Below are positions 1 to 7,510 of a stretch of DNA of 9,717 bases, piece after piece (the first letter of the stretch is position 1; every line of letters begins with the position of its first letter). The DNA is from an uncultured Verrucomicrobiota bacterium (GTDB lineage Bacteria > Verrucomicrobiota > Kiritimatiellia > RFP12 > UBA1067): the NCBI GenBank assembly GCA_945487985.1, contig CALYTX010000030.1, positions 1 to 9,717 of the forward strand, written 5' to 3'. A program made the position numbers and the translations under genes. Below the pieces are notes generated by a model. It searched no databases and was not told where the DNA came from. It saw only the letters and a program-made list of their open reading frames with translations.

Positions 1-109
1 GCCCCCGGCTCGAAAGCCTTGCGTGCATCAATTCAAAAAAGTGGGATAAGGGTGTGCAGTCGCGCAACCAGGGCTTAAACGGGCGAGAGCGATCGCATTC
101 TGTTTCGTA
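1..109. other. Non-coding tail after comF, no recognisable gene
   Basis: This stretch lies downstream of the last minus-strand gene and reaches the window edge. On the minus strand it holds a run of six T (positions 35-40), but no stable GC-rich stem precedes it, so I do not call a terminator. A small hairpin with 4-bp arms GGCT/AGCC lies at 7-18; read on the minus strand its loop is TTCG. A GCGATCGC palindrome lies at 89-96. Short minus-strand frames here have no ribosome binding site or family resemblance. The operon may continue past the edge, or end beyond it. Confidence 0.5.
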
Positions 110-832
110 TCAATCGCGCAGGCTGCGCGCGAGCGTTACACACCAAACACGCCAGGCGCCGCATTTCTTCAACGACCGCGCCGCCTCCGATAGCGTGGCT
201 CCGGTGGTCATTACATCGTCAACCAGCAGCAGGGTGCGCCCGCGCACCCTCCGCGGCTGCACCACCTCGAAGGTGCCGGCGACATTCTCGCGCCGCTCGC
301 GCTCGGCCAGACCCGCCTGCCGCCGCGGTGACCCCGTCCGCACGAGCGCGCGGGCGAGGTAAAGCCGTTCTATCCGCCGCGCCAGTTCGCGCGCAAGATA
401 GTCTGATTGGTTGTAGCCGCGATCTATGCGATGGACTTCGGTAATCGGCATTCCCAGCACGGCGTCGACGGCGGTCACATCGAAACGCGATCGCGCGACA
501 GCTTCCAGCCAGTCGGCAAAATCTTCCTTGAGCTGGAAATGGCGGTTGAACTTGTAGTCGAGCACCATCCGCCGCGCCTCGGCCTCGAATCGGACGGCGC
601 TCGCCGCGCCGTCGAAAGCCGGACGCGTCGAAGGCAGCCGGCAGTCCTCGCAGAGGTAATCGCCAGCAAGCCCCTCGACCGCGCGCCCGCAGCAACGGCA
701 GAGTCCGTCGACGGGCACGAACGGTATGCGATTTAGACAATCGGCGCAGATATGGCGCGCGGGACGATCAACTGGCCGGGCGCAGATCTCGCAATTGCGC
801 GGCCAAAAAAGATCGAGTATCCGACCGATCAC
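110..832 (-). CDS. comF: ComF family phosphoribosyltransferase-like protein
   Basis: A 240-residue ComF/GntX-type protein. The N-terminus has two zinc-ribbon-like cysteine groups (C14, C17, C29, C32 and C45, C47, C48, C61, C64). The middle carries the family signature GYNQSDYLARELA. Near the C-terminus is a type I phosphoribosyltransferase PRPP loop, VDDVMTTGAT (residues 204-213). Family members act in DNA uptake during natural transformation (ComFC) or in an unknown PRPP-linked role; no other competence gene is visible here, so the role is open. Length is normal for the family. The start is GTG; it overlaps the stop of the upstream nucleotidyltransferase in GTGA. Only an AGG lies next to the start, with no well-spaced Shine-Dalgarno, so translation is probably coupled. 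It is the last gene of the block. Confidence 0.93.
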   Translation of the reverse strand: MIGRILDLFWPRNCEICARPVDRPARHICADCLNRIPFVPVDGLCRCCGRAVEGLAGDYLCEDCRLPSTRPAFDGAASAVRFEAEARRMVLDYKFNRHFQLKEDFADWLEAVARSRFDVTAVDAVLGMPITEVHRIDRGYNQSDYLARELARRIERLYLARALVRTGSPRRQAGLAERERRENVAGTFEVVQPRRVRGRTLLLVDDVMTTGATLSEAARSLKKCGAWRVWCVTLARSLRD

Positions 833-1737
833 CTCGCCAACAGATTAGCGGGGTATTCGCCCGCGTCAACGAGCTTGGCGATTTGCGCCATCACATAGGG
901 TTTGTCTTCACGGTAGGTGACGCCGAACCAACTCGAATCGGTGGGCAGAACCGTGCAGTCGGCCTTGCCTTCCTTGATCAATTCGTCGACAACGAAGGGT
1001 ATGTACCACTCGCTCTTCATCTCCGTGCCGCGCGCGGCGAGGAATTTGGTGAAGCGATCCTCCAGTTCGACGAAGAGCCGCGGGGTGAAGCCCCAGCAGT
1101 TCATCGACACGCGAGCGTCGAGCGGAACCTGCACGGGGTTTTCCGGATCTTCCAGATTATTGGCGACGTCTGCACAGCGGACGAGTTTGGTCATCTCGCT
1201 CACGCTCTGAAGCTTGCCCTCCGGCGACACCTTGCAGATGCCGCGCGCGACCGATCCGTTATCGGAAAGCGTAAGTCCGAGCCGGTAGCCGACCATTGCG
1301 AAATGAAGCGACCCGGGATCGACCGCCGACAGATAGGCGCCAAGCTTGGCCATCGCGTCGCGTCCGTAGAAATCATCGGCGTTGATGACGGCGAAGGGTT
1401 CCTTGACGATGTCGCGCGCCGCGCGCGTGGCGTGGGCCGTTCCCCAAGGCTTGGTGCGGCCCTCGGGAAACACGAAGGGGGCGGGCAGGTCGTTGAGATC
1501 CTGGTAGGCGTAGCCGACATCGACCATCCCCTCGTATTTTCTACCGACCTTCTCTTTGAACTCATCTTCAAAATCGCGCCGGATGATGAATACGACTTTG
1601 CCGAATCCGCCGCGGATGGCGTCGAAGACCGAATAGTCGAGAATCGCCTCCCCCGAGGGGCCTACCGGGTCGACCTGTTTGAGCCCGCCGTAGCGCGAGC
1701 CCATTCCCGCCGCCAAAACCACCAATGTCGGCTTCAT
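829..1737 (-). CDS. Sugar-nucleotide-type nucleotidyltransferase
   Basis: A 302-residue protein with a Rossmann-like NTP-transferase domain. The N-terminal signature LAAGMGSRYGGLKQ (residues 8-21) binds the nucleotide triphosphate. NADDFYG (119-125) holds the likely metal-binding aspartates. Members of this fold join an NTP to a sugar phosphate or similar substrate, releasing pyrophosphate. The conserved KPWGTAHA (96-103) also fits. No sugar-modifying or cell-envelope gene lies alongside, so the substrate cannot be inferred. The frame is open 12 codons further upstream, but I chose the ATG at 1737 because the signature begins at residue 8 and AGGGAGG precedes it by 9 nt. That ATG shares one base with the stop of the SPFH gene (TAATG), and the 3' end overlaps comF by 4 bases. 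Family assignment is firm; the substrate is unknown. Confidence 0.9.
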   Translation of the reverse strand: MKPTLVVLAAGMGSRYGGLKQVDPVGPSGEAILDYSVFDAIRGGFGKVVFIIRRDFEDEFKEKVGRKYEGMVDVGYAYQDLNDLPAPFVFPEGRTKPWGTAHATRAARDIVKEPFAVINADDFYGRDAMAKLGAYLSAVDPGSLHFAMVGYRLGLTLSDNGSVARGICKVSPEGKLQSVSEMTKLVRCADVANNLEDPENPVQVPLDARVSMNCWGFTPRLFVELEDRFTKFLAARGTEMKSEWYIPFVVDELIKEGKADCTVLPTDSSWFGVTYREDKPYVMAQIAKLVDAGEYPANLLAR

Positions 1738-2660
1738 TACTTTCCGCCTCCCTGCTGAACAATCGTAGTGCACGCCTTGATTACGCCGGCCACGTTTGCC
1801 AGATCCGACGGAATAATCATCGTGTTGTTGGTTTTTGCCAAATTGCCGAACTGCGTCAAATACTGCTGGGCAAGCTGCATATTGACCGATTCGAGCCCGC
1901 CGTCGGATTTGATCGCTTCGGCGACCTTGCGGATGCCTTCCGCCTGCGCCTCGGCGACAAGCAGAATTTCGCGTGCGCGTCCCTCAGCCTCGTTGATCTT
2001 GCGCTGGCGCTCGCCTTCCGAGAGATTGATCGCCTCCTGCTTCTCGCCCTCGGCGCGGTTGATTTTCGCCTGCCGCTCGCCTTCGGACTCGGCAATCATC
2101 GCGCGCTTCTCGCGCTCGGCGCGCATCTGCTTCTCCATCGCGTCGCGAATCGTCTTCGGGGGCGTGATGTTTTTGATTTCGTAGCGGGTAACCTTGATGC
2201 CCCACGGGTCGGACGCTTTGTCGACCGCCGCCACTACAGCCGCGTTAATCGAGGTGCGCTCTTCAAAGCTGCGGTCGAGATCAAGCTTGCCCATTTCCGA
2301 ACGCATCGTCGTCTGCGCAAGCTGCGTGGTCGCAAAAAGATAATTGCCGATGCCGTACGACGCTTTCGCCGGATCCATCACCTGCATGTAAAGTATGCCG
2401 TCCACCGAAACGGCGATATTGTCTTTGGTAATGCACTCCTGCGGGGGCACGTCGATTGCCTGTTCTTTAAGCGTATGCTTGTAGGCAACCCGGTCGAAGA
2501 ACGGAACCAGAATGTGGAAACCAGCCTCGAGCGTGCAACGGTAGCGGCCAAGACGTTCGATAATATACGCCGTCTTCTGCGGAACGATAACCGCCGTCTT
2601 GACGATCGCTACAACTACGATCGCCGCAACGATGCCAAACAGTACCAATGCTGGACTCAT
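1737..2660 (-). CDS. qmcA: SPFH/Band 7 membrane protein, QmcA/stomatin-like
   Basis: A 307-residue protein, nearly the length of E. coli QmcA. An N-terminal hydrophobic anchor (about residues 4-26) is followed by the SPFH domain (about 27-190), with typical segments such as VPQKTAYIIERLGRY and the region around DPWGIKVTRYEIKNI. A charged helical stretch follows (182-250), containing five tandem 11-residue units. The C-terminal part contains VNMQLAQQYL and NTMIIPSDL, as in paraslipins. SPFH proteins form large ring or cage oligomers at the membrane and scaffold proteases or membrane domains. The gene overlaps the upstream NfeD gene by 4 bases (ATGA), a classic partnership, and has a good Shine-Dalgarno (AAGGAGA, GGAG 8 nt from the ATG). 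The family is certain; the symbol rests on length and architecture only. Confidence 0.93.
   Translation of the reverse strand: MSPALVLFGIVAAIVVVAIVKTAVIVPQKTAYIIERLGRYRCTLEAGFHILVPFFDRVAYKHTLKEQAIDVPPQECITKDNIAVSVDGILYMQVMDPAKASYGIGNYLFATTQLAQTTMRSEMGKLDLDRSFEERTSINAAVVAAVDKASDPWGIKVTRYEIKNITPPKTIRDAMEKQMRAEREKRAMIAESEGERQAKINRAEGEKQEAINLSEGERQRKINEAEGRAREILLVAEAQAEGIRKVAEAIKSDGGLESVNMQLAQQYLTQFGNLAKTNNTMIIPSDLANVAGVIKACTTIVQQGGGK
1747..1753 (-). promoter_or_regulatory. Shine-Dalgarno of the nucleotidyltransferase
   Basis: AGGGAGG on the minus strand lies 9 nt before the ATG at 1737, inside the last codons of the SPFH gene. It decides the start in favour of this ATG over the 12-codon in-frame extension. 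Confidence 0.75.
1953..2117 (-). repeat. Five tandem 11-codon repeats in the SPFH gene
   Basis: Residues 182-236 of the SPFH protein fall into five units of exactly 11 residues (33 bp each): EREKRAMIAES, EGERQAKINRA, EGEKQEAINLS, EGERQRKINEA and EGRAREILLVA. The middle three are the most alike, and the DNA shows the same degenerate 33-bp period. Hendecad spacing is typical of right-handed or straight coiled coils, and EA-rich helices of this sort are known from flotillin/stomatin proteins. This is a protein-structural repeat, not a mobile or intergenic one. Confidence 0.85.
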
Positions 2661-3109
2661 GATTTAATCTCCTTTACTTTCATTGTTAAATTGCTACGCG
2701 AAACGACCAACACGTCGACGCCGGCGGCAATCGGCTCGTCGGCCACGGCCGCCCATTGCGCATCGCCAAGTTCCACGCGCCCCGCCAGGGGCGGATTGAT
2801 TGCGCCGGTCACCTTGCCCGCCCGCCCGACGTATTCGTCGCCGAACCCCTCCGGCGAATCACTCCGGCCGCCGGCGAAAACCGACTTGACAATACGGCGC
2901 AACATCGTAATGTAGATTACCGACAACGCCGAAAATGCGGCCAGCTGCCAAGTAGGCGACAACGCTTCTCCAAGCGCGAAGCGCGTAAAACCTACCGTTG
3001 CCGCCGCCAGCCCGAAGAAGAACATGACAAACCCCGGGACAATTATTTCCATAAGCATCAGCACCGCTCCTGCGTAGAGCCAAAGCCAACCTGGATTCAA
3101 CCAGTTCAT
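2657..3109 (-). CDS. NfeD family membrane protein, short form
   Basis: A 150-residue protein of the short NfeD type (compare E. coli YbbJ), lacking the N-terminal ClpP-like protease domain of long NfeD. Three hydrophobic segments are visible (about residues 8-28, 29-46 and 55-70), including WLYAGAVLMLMEIIVPGF. A soluble C-terminal part (about 92-148) with GRAGKV and RVELGDAQWAAVADEPI fits the NfeD OB-fold. Such proteins work with SPFH partners at the membrane, and the next gene is exactly such a partner, overlapping by 4 bases. The start ATG overlaps the dnaX stop (ATGA) and is preceded 7 nt upstream by AAGGAGG, which lies within the dnaX 3' end. NfeD lies upstream of the SPFH gene here, whereas in E. 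coli the order is qmcA then ybbJ. Confidence 0.9.
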   Translation of the reverse strand: MNWLNPGWLWLYAGAVLMLMEIIVPGFVMFFFGLAAATVGFTRFALGEALSPTWQLAAFSALSVIYITMLRRIVKSVFAGGRSDSPEGFGDEYVGRAGKVTGAINPPLAGRVELGDAQWAAVADEPIAAGVDVLVVSRSNLTMKVKEIKS

Positions 3110-4533
3110 TTGCGCGCCTCCTTGATTTCGACGATTGCCGATCCCGGTATCGTCGCTAATACATCATTGATTTTCGGATCATCGAGAATGTCGCGGCGGG
3201 AAGTAAATTGCGCCTTCGGCTTTGGCGGCGTCGCCGCCTTCGCCGGCGCGGCAGGCGGGGGCTCGAGGGGCACGTCGGGCAACGAGGGCGCACGCGCCGC
3301 CCTCGGCGGCGGCGGCGGCGCGACGGGGCGCGACGGCTCTTTCGCCGCCGGCGCAGCGGGCGCGGACGCGGCGGGCGCGGCACTTTCGCCGCGCAGCGCA
3401 CGCACCGCTCTCATCAGCTCTTCCACTGTGGCGGTGGTCGCAATGCGCGAGGCCCGGATTAGTGACATTTCAATATAGGTTCTCGTGCTCAGAACACCAC
3501 TGAGTTTTTCTTCCATTTCGGCGAGCTGGTCACAGACGCGAAAAACGCGGCCGGCGTCCAGCCCCTGCGCCTGGGCGGAAAGCACCTTGATCTGCTCGGC
3601 GGTGGCCTCGAGCGATTTCGAATCGCTGCCGAGCGCCTGTAGCACTACGAGATTGCGAAAATGCTGCAGCAACTCGCCCGCAAGGCGACGCATATTCTTG
3701 CCCGACGAATCGAACTTTTCAATCGATTCGAGAATCCGGGCTGTATCGCCCTTGAGAATCGCGCCGGCAAGCGCTTCGAGTTCGGACCGGGAAACGAGCG
3801 AGAAAACGCCCAGGGCATCCTCTTCCGTAACCCTGCCCCCGTTAAAGGAAATCAACTGCTCAAGCGACGAAAGCGCGTCGCGCATCCCGCCTGCGGCGCC
3901 GCGCGCGATTGCTAACAACGCATCTTCCTCGGCGTCGATGCCCTCGGCCTTGCAAATGCCCGCGAGACGCGAGACGATATCGTGCGTCTGGATGCGTCGG
4001 AGGTCGAATCGCTGGCAGCGCGAGACGATCGTCGGCAAAACCTTGTCGCCTTCCGTAGTCGCGAAAACGAAACGCAGATAGCTCGGCGGCTCTTCAAGCG
4101 TCTTGAGCAGCGCATTCCACGCCTCGGGCGTGAGCATATGGCATTCGTCGACGATGAAAATCTTGTACTTGCCGCTAACCGGCGGAAAATCGACGTGCTC
4201 GAGAATGTTCTTGGCGTCTTCAAGCCGCCGGTGCGAGGCGGCGTCCATTTCGACAACATCGATGGAATTGCCCGCGGCGATTTCACGACAGTTGACGCAC
4301 TTGCCGCACGGCTCGGCCCCTTCGGGCTCGAGGCAATTAACCGCCTTGGCGAAAATGCGGCTCAAGGTGGTTTTGCCGATGCCGCGCGGCCCGATAAAAA
4401 GGTAGGCGTTGGCGATACGCCCAGATTCAATCGCATGGCGAAGCGTCCGCACAACATGCTCTTGCCCGACCACGTCGTTGAAGGTCGCCGGGCGATATTT
4501 GAGCGGCAAAGCTGTATGGTTCTGGGTTGGCAT
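3106..4533 (-). CDS. dnaX: DNA polymerase III subunit gamma/tau
   Basis: A 475-residue clamp-loader ATPase. Visible motifs: Walker A GPRGIGKT (48-55), zinc-module cysteines C67, C76, C79 and C82, Walker B with FIVDECHM (126-133), sensor I FATTEGDK (157-164), and the arginine finger SRC (171-173). Domain III follows to about residue 365. A low-complexity Ala/Pro-rich linker spans about 370-440. The C-terminus ends with a short conserved-looking block, DILDDPKINDVL...IVEI. The product loads the sliding clamp and bridges polymerase and helicase. It is shorter than E. coli tau (643 aa), as is common outside Proteobacteria, and I saw no clear slippery A-run for a gamma frameshift. The usual downstream neighbours ybaB and recR are absent. 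No Shine-Dalgarno precedes the ATG; an extended -10 lies 7 nt upstream instead. Confidence 0.97.
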   Translation of the reverse strand: MPTQNHTALPLKYRPATFNDVVGQEHVVRTLRHAIESGRIANAYLFIGPRGIGKTTLSRIFAKAVNCLEPEGAEPCGKCVNCREIAAGNSIDVVEMDAASHRRLEDAKNILEHVDFPPVSGKYKIFIVDECHMLTPEAWNALLKTLEEPPSYLRFVFATTEGDKVLPTIVSRCQRFDLRRIQTHDIVSRLAGICKAEGIDAEEDALLAIARGAAGGMRDALSSLEQLISFNGGRVTEEDALGVFSLVSRSELEALAGAILKGDTARILESIEKFDSSGKNMRRLAGELLQHFRNLVVLQALGSDSKSLEATAEQIKVLSAQAQGLDAGRVFRVCDQLAEMEEKLSGVLSTRTYIEMSLIRASRIATTATVEELMRAVRALRGESAAPAASAPAAPAAKEPSRPVAPPPPPRAARAPSLPDVPLEPPPAAPAKAATPPKPKAQFTSRRDILDDPKINDVLATIPGSAIVEIKEARK

Positions 4534-4540
4534 CGCGTTT

Positions 4541-4549
4541 ATTATAACA
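4541..4549 (-). promoter_or_regulatory. Extended -10 promoter element of dnaX
   Basis: In the 24-bp gap between yejE and dnaX, the minus strand reads TGTTATAAT, a perfect extended -10 (TGN plus TATAAT). Exactly 7 nt separate the last T from the dnaX ATG, so the predicted transcription start falls on or beside the A of the ATG. No convincing -35 lies at 16-18 bp, which extended -10 promoters can do without. No Shine-Dalgarno is present in the gap. A leaderless dnaX transcript is inferred. Confidence 0.65.
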
Positions 4550-4557
4550 CAAAACGG

Positions 4558-5682
4558 TCATTCAAGACGCGATTTCTGACGAGGGTCGAAAGCGTCGCGC
4601 AAACCCTCGCCAACAAACACCGTAAGCAGCATGACCGTGAAAAGCATAAGCGCCGGGAAAAGAATCAGCCACCAGGCCCAGCGAAACTGTTGCGCCTGAC
4701 TCATCAACTCGCCGCAGGAAGGCGTCATCGCCGGCAGACCGAAGCCGAGGAAATCCAACGCCGCGAGCGAACCGATCGCCCCCATAAGCAGAAACGGAAA
4801 CAGCGTAATCATCGGCGTGAGCGCATTGGGCAGGATATGTCCGAAAATTATCCGCGCGGCCGAGAACCCCTGGCATTTGGCCGCCTCGACAAACGTGCGC
4901 GAACGCAGCCGCAGAAATTCCGCACGCACATAGTAGGAAATTCCGATCCAGTTGAAAACGGCGTAGCATACGAGCAGCACCGGAAAACTGCGCCCGAGCG
5001 TAGAGCCAATGAAAATCATCACGTAGAGAAAGGGAATCGCGCTCCAGATTTCTGTAAAGCGCTGGCAAGCGATGTCGGCCCAGCCGCCGAAATACCCCTC
5101 GACCGCACCAACCACCAACCCGATCAACATTCCCGAGAATGCGAGCAGCAACCCAAACGCAAGCGCAATACCCGTTCCATGCACGACCCGCGCGAACACG
5201 TCGCGTCCGCCCGCATCGATACCGAAGGGATGCTCGCGGCAGGGACGGAACGGAAAGCTTATCGGTTTAAGGCCGAGCTCCTGCACGCTCGCCGCGGGCG
5301 GATGCAGCGGCGAGAGGTAGACACGGGTCGTCTGGCCGTGCGGCGTGATCTTCGCCTTGTAGCCGTCGATCTGGGGGGCGGCGGGATCGGCGGCGAGAAT
5401 CCGTCCGCGCAATTCCTCGGGACCTTCATAGCCGTAGACGGCGCCGCTTGAATCGACGCTATAGCGCGCATCGAGAATTTCGTATACCGTGCGCGTTTCC
5501 GTCTGCCGGTATTTTTCAAGTTCGCCCGGATCGATTACGCGATAGGGCGCGCGCGGAGCAAGCAACATCACCACCGCGCAGAAAAGCGCTATCGCGCCGA
5601 GACCGATTAGCGACCACCAGGCGCGGCGGATGCGACGGAACGCGCGGAAGCGCTTGGCCATCAATGGAGAGAACAGTTTCAT
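4558..5682 (-). CDS. yejE: ABC transporter permease, YejE-like (peptide type)
   Basis: A 374-residue inner-membrane permease. The first membrane helix is at about residues 22-43, followed by a periplasmic region (about 45-160). The transporter core has helices from about 167. The EAA loop, EAAKCQGFSAARIIFGHILPNA (266-287 overall), contacts the ATPase. The tail contains LDFLGFGLPAMTPSCGELM and VGEGLRDAFDPR, both close to E. coli YejE. In the known system YejABEF imports peptides such as microcin C. The start ATG overlaps the yejB stop (ATGA) and has no clear Shine-Dalgarno, so coupling to yejB is likely. No ATPase or solute-binding protein gene lies in the window, so the pair must use partners encoded elsewhere. 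Family assignment is firm; the substrate (peptide or other) is inferred. Confidence 0.93.
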   Translation of the reverse strand: MKLFSPLMAKRFRAFRRIRRAWWSLIGLGAIALFCAVVMLLAPRAPYRVIDPGELEKYRQTETRTVYEILDARYSVDSSGAVYGYEGPEELRGRILAADPAAPQIDGYKAKITPHGQTTRVYLSPLHPPAASVQELGLKPISFPFRPCREHPFGIDAGGRDVFARVVHGTGIALAFGLLLAFSGMLIGLVVGAVEGYFGGWADIACQRFTEIWSAIPFLYVMIFIGSTLGRSFPVLLVCYAVFNWIGISYYVRAEFLRLRSRTFVEAAKCQGFSAARIIFGHILPNALTPMITLFPFLLMGAIGSLAALDFLGFGLPAMTPSCGELMSQAQQFRWAWWLILFPALMLFTVMLLTVFVGEGLRDAFDPRQKSRLE

Positions 5683-6740
5683 TTCTTTGAAAAATCAATC
5701 CGCGGGTCGATGACCATGTAAATCAAATCGGAAAGCAGATTGCCGATCAGCGAAAAACTCGCCGTCAACGCCAGGAGCGCCAGAAACACTGCGTAATCAC
5801 GCCCGACGAGTGCGTCGAACGACAACCGCCCCATGCCGGGAATCTCGAAGATATTCTCGATAATAATTGAGCCGACGAACATGAAGCTGAGCATCGAGCC
5901 CAGACCCGTGGCGACGGGGATGAGCGCGTTGCGGAATGCATGCAGCCAGATCGCGCGCCGGCGCGTGCCGCCCTTGGCGATGACCGTGCGGATGTAGTCG
6001 GACGAAATCTGGTCGAGGAGCGAATTCTTCATCATCAGCGTCAGCATCGCGAACGAGCCGGCCACGTAGCAGCAAATCGGCAGCGCCATGTGCCAGGCAC
6101 GGTCGCAAAACCACTCCCATGCAGTTGGCGGCAAATCGAAATCGCTGGAAACACCGCCCAGGGGAAACACATCCCACAACCCTTCGACCGTGCCGCAAAG
6201 CCCCATCTTCAACACCATCGCCAGCGCAAAGGCCGGCACGGCATAGGCGACGAACACGATAAAACTCGAAACCGCGTCGAAGAGCTGGCGATGTTTGAGC
6301 GCCTTGGCGATTCCAAGCGGGATACAGACAAGATACGTTAGGAAAAACGAGGCCGCCCCGAACCACACCGACACGGGAATGCGGCTTTTAACAAGCTCCC
6401 AAGCCGTCTTGTTGGGCACATCATAGCTCGGCAACATCATCCCCATGCGATTGGTCACGAGCCAATCCCAATACTGGCGATGGAGCGGTTTGTCGAAGCC
6501 GAACTGCTGGTTCAGTTGCTGCTTGTATTGCTCCGAAACCGTGTTCATGCCCAAACCCGCCTGCGCGCTCGCCGCCTCGCCCGCTCCGCCGTGTCCCGAC
6601 ATTCCGCGCATGCGCATAAGTCTCATTTCAACCGGTCCGCCGGGCAGAAACCGCGTCAGCGCAAAACAGACCATGGTAATGCCAAGAAAGGTCGGTATCA
6701 CCAGCAGAAGGCGACGGACGATGTACGACAGCCGCTCCAT
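5679..6740 (-). CDS. yejB: ABC transporter permease, YejB-like (peptide type)
   Basis: A 353-residue permease forming the heterodimer partner of YejE. It begins with the YejB/DppB-type RRLLLVIPTFLGITMVCF, then FLPGGPV (31-37), a variable Met/Gly-rich loop (about 38-65), and QQFGFDKPLHRQY (78-90). Transporter helices run from about 125. The EAA-type loop, DYIRTVIAKGG...FRNALIP, is at 248-275. The C-terminus IDPRIDFSKK matches E. coli YejB closely. The reading frame is open another 127 codons upstream, but that extension is an Arg/Ala-rich shadow of trmJ. The ATG at 6740 fits the family N-terminus and shares one base with the trmJ stop (TGATG). AGGG lies 4 nt upstream, a closely spaced weak Shine-Dalgarno. 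Confidence 0.93.
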   Translation of the reverse strand: MERLSYIVRRLLLVIPTFLGITMVCFALTRFLPGGPVEMRLMRMRGMSGHGGAGEAASAQAGLGMNTVSEQYKQQLNQQFGFDKPLHRQYWDWLVTNRMGMMLPSYDVPNKTAWELVKSRIPVSVWFGAASFFLTYLVCIPLGIAKALKHRQLFDAVSSFIVFVAYAVPAFALAMVLKMGLCGTVEGLWDVFPLGGVSSDFDLPPTAWEWFCDRAWHMALPICCYVAGSFAMLTLMMKNSLLDQISSDYIRTVIAKGGTRRRAIWLHAFRNALIPVATGLGSMLSFMFVGSIIIENIFEIPGMGRLSFDALVGRDYAVFLALLALTASFSLIGNLLSDLIYMVIDPRIDFSKK

Positions 6741-7510
6741 CAGCCCTGCCCTGTGTTGGCGGCGGTTTCGGCCGCGCCGTTTTCCGCCAGCTGACGGGCG
6801 CACCAACTCGCCTGTCGAGCGACACCCAGCAGCAGCGCCGCGTCGTCGCGCGTGAAAACGCCGCGGGAGAAAACGCGCTGGAACCCCTGCATGAAATGGT
6901 CGGCCTGCTCGCTCTTCATAAACCGGATGTCTTCGAGCATTTGCGCCCAATTCTTCATCAGCTGCCGCTTTTGCGCCTGCGGCGCCGGCGGTGCCTTCTC
7001 GCGCGGCAGAACGTAGTCGCCGGCAGCGGTGAAAAGTTCGTAGCACGTAATCAGCACCGCCTGCGAGAGGTTGATCGAGGTGTAGCCTTCGTCGACGGGG
7101 ATGCGCAACAAGTGGGTGCATTGCGCGATTTCCTCATTGAGCAACCCCTTGTCTTCGCGCCCAAAGACGATTGCAACCGGTCCTTGAGCAGCCAGCGCAA
7201 GCAGTTCGCCCGCGCAAGCCCGCGGAGCCTTCACATGCTGCCGGTACAGCCCTTCGCGGGCAGTAGTGCCAACCACCGCTACGCAGTCGGCCACCGCCTC
7301 TTCAAAAGTCGCGAATTGCTCGCGGTTGGCGAGAATATCCGTCGCATGCACCGCAAGGCGCTCGCCCTCTTCCCATGAATTCTGCAAGTTGGGCGCGGCC
7401 AGGCGCAAGTGGCGAATGCCCATGTTGGCCATCGCGCGGCAACTCGAGCCCACATTGCCCGTGTAAAGGGTGCCGACGAGCACGACACGGATATTTTCAA
7501 GCGCGTTCAC
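6740..7510 (-). CDS. trmJ: TrmJ-family RNA 2'-O-methyltransferase
   Basis: A 256-residue SPOUT (SpoU/TrmH-type) methyltransferase. All three knot motifs are present: NVGSSCRAM (19-27, with the RNA-contacting Arg and Asn), VFGREDKGL (115-123) and YTSINLSQAV (143-152), the last two forming the SAM-binding trefoil knot. A C-terminal helical extension (about 180-240) resembles that of TrmJ, which methylates the ribose at position 32 of several tRNAs in E. coli. Which nucleotide and RNA are modified here cannot be told from sequence alone. I chose the GTG at 7510: it follows a strong Shine-Dalgarno (AGGAGG, 7 nt) and makes the N-terminus line up with the family. A longer frame starting at 7630 would add 40 Arg-rich residues that merely overlap the lipoprotein gene. 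It overlaps that gene by 4 bases (GTGA). Confidence 0.92.
   Translation of the reverse strand: MNALENIRVVLVGTLYTGNVGSSCRAMANMGIRHLRLAAPNLQNSWEEGERLAVHATDILANREQFATFEEAVADCVAVVGTTAREGLYRQHVKAPRACAGELLALAAQGPVAIVFGREDKGLLNEEIAQCTHLLRIPVDEGYTSINLSQAVLITCYELFTAAGDYVLPREKAPPAPQAQKRQLMKNWAQMLEDIRFMKSEQADHFMQGFQRVFSRGVFTRDDAALLLGVARQASWCARQLAENGAAETAANTGQG

Noticed and set aside
35..60. Possible terminator of the operon (T6 run on the minus strand)
   Set aside because: No stable GC-rich stem precedes the T-run; only weak partial pairings are seen, so I could not support a terminator.
1725..2915. Long plus-strand open frame of 396 codons
   Set aside because: It lies antisense to the SPFH and NfeD genes and has no recognisable domain; it is a coding shadow of the repetitive coiled-coil region.
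3210..3420. Low-complexity GC-rich tract as a possible repeat element
   Set aside because: It encodes the Ala/Pro-rich flexible linker of DnaX in frame, a normal feature of gamma/tau proteins.
3982..5451. Long plus-strand open frame of 489 codons
   Set aside because: It runs antisense across dnaX and yejE, is rich in Arg/Glu/His low-complexity sequence, matches no family, and crosses the dnaX promoter. The minus-strand genes have clear motifs, so this is a GC-rich shadow.
6741..7121. 127-codon N-terminal extension of YejB
   Set aside because: It is a frame-shifted shadow of trmJ. YejB family N-termini match the ATG at 6740, which overlaps the trmJ stop.
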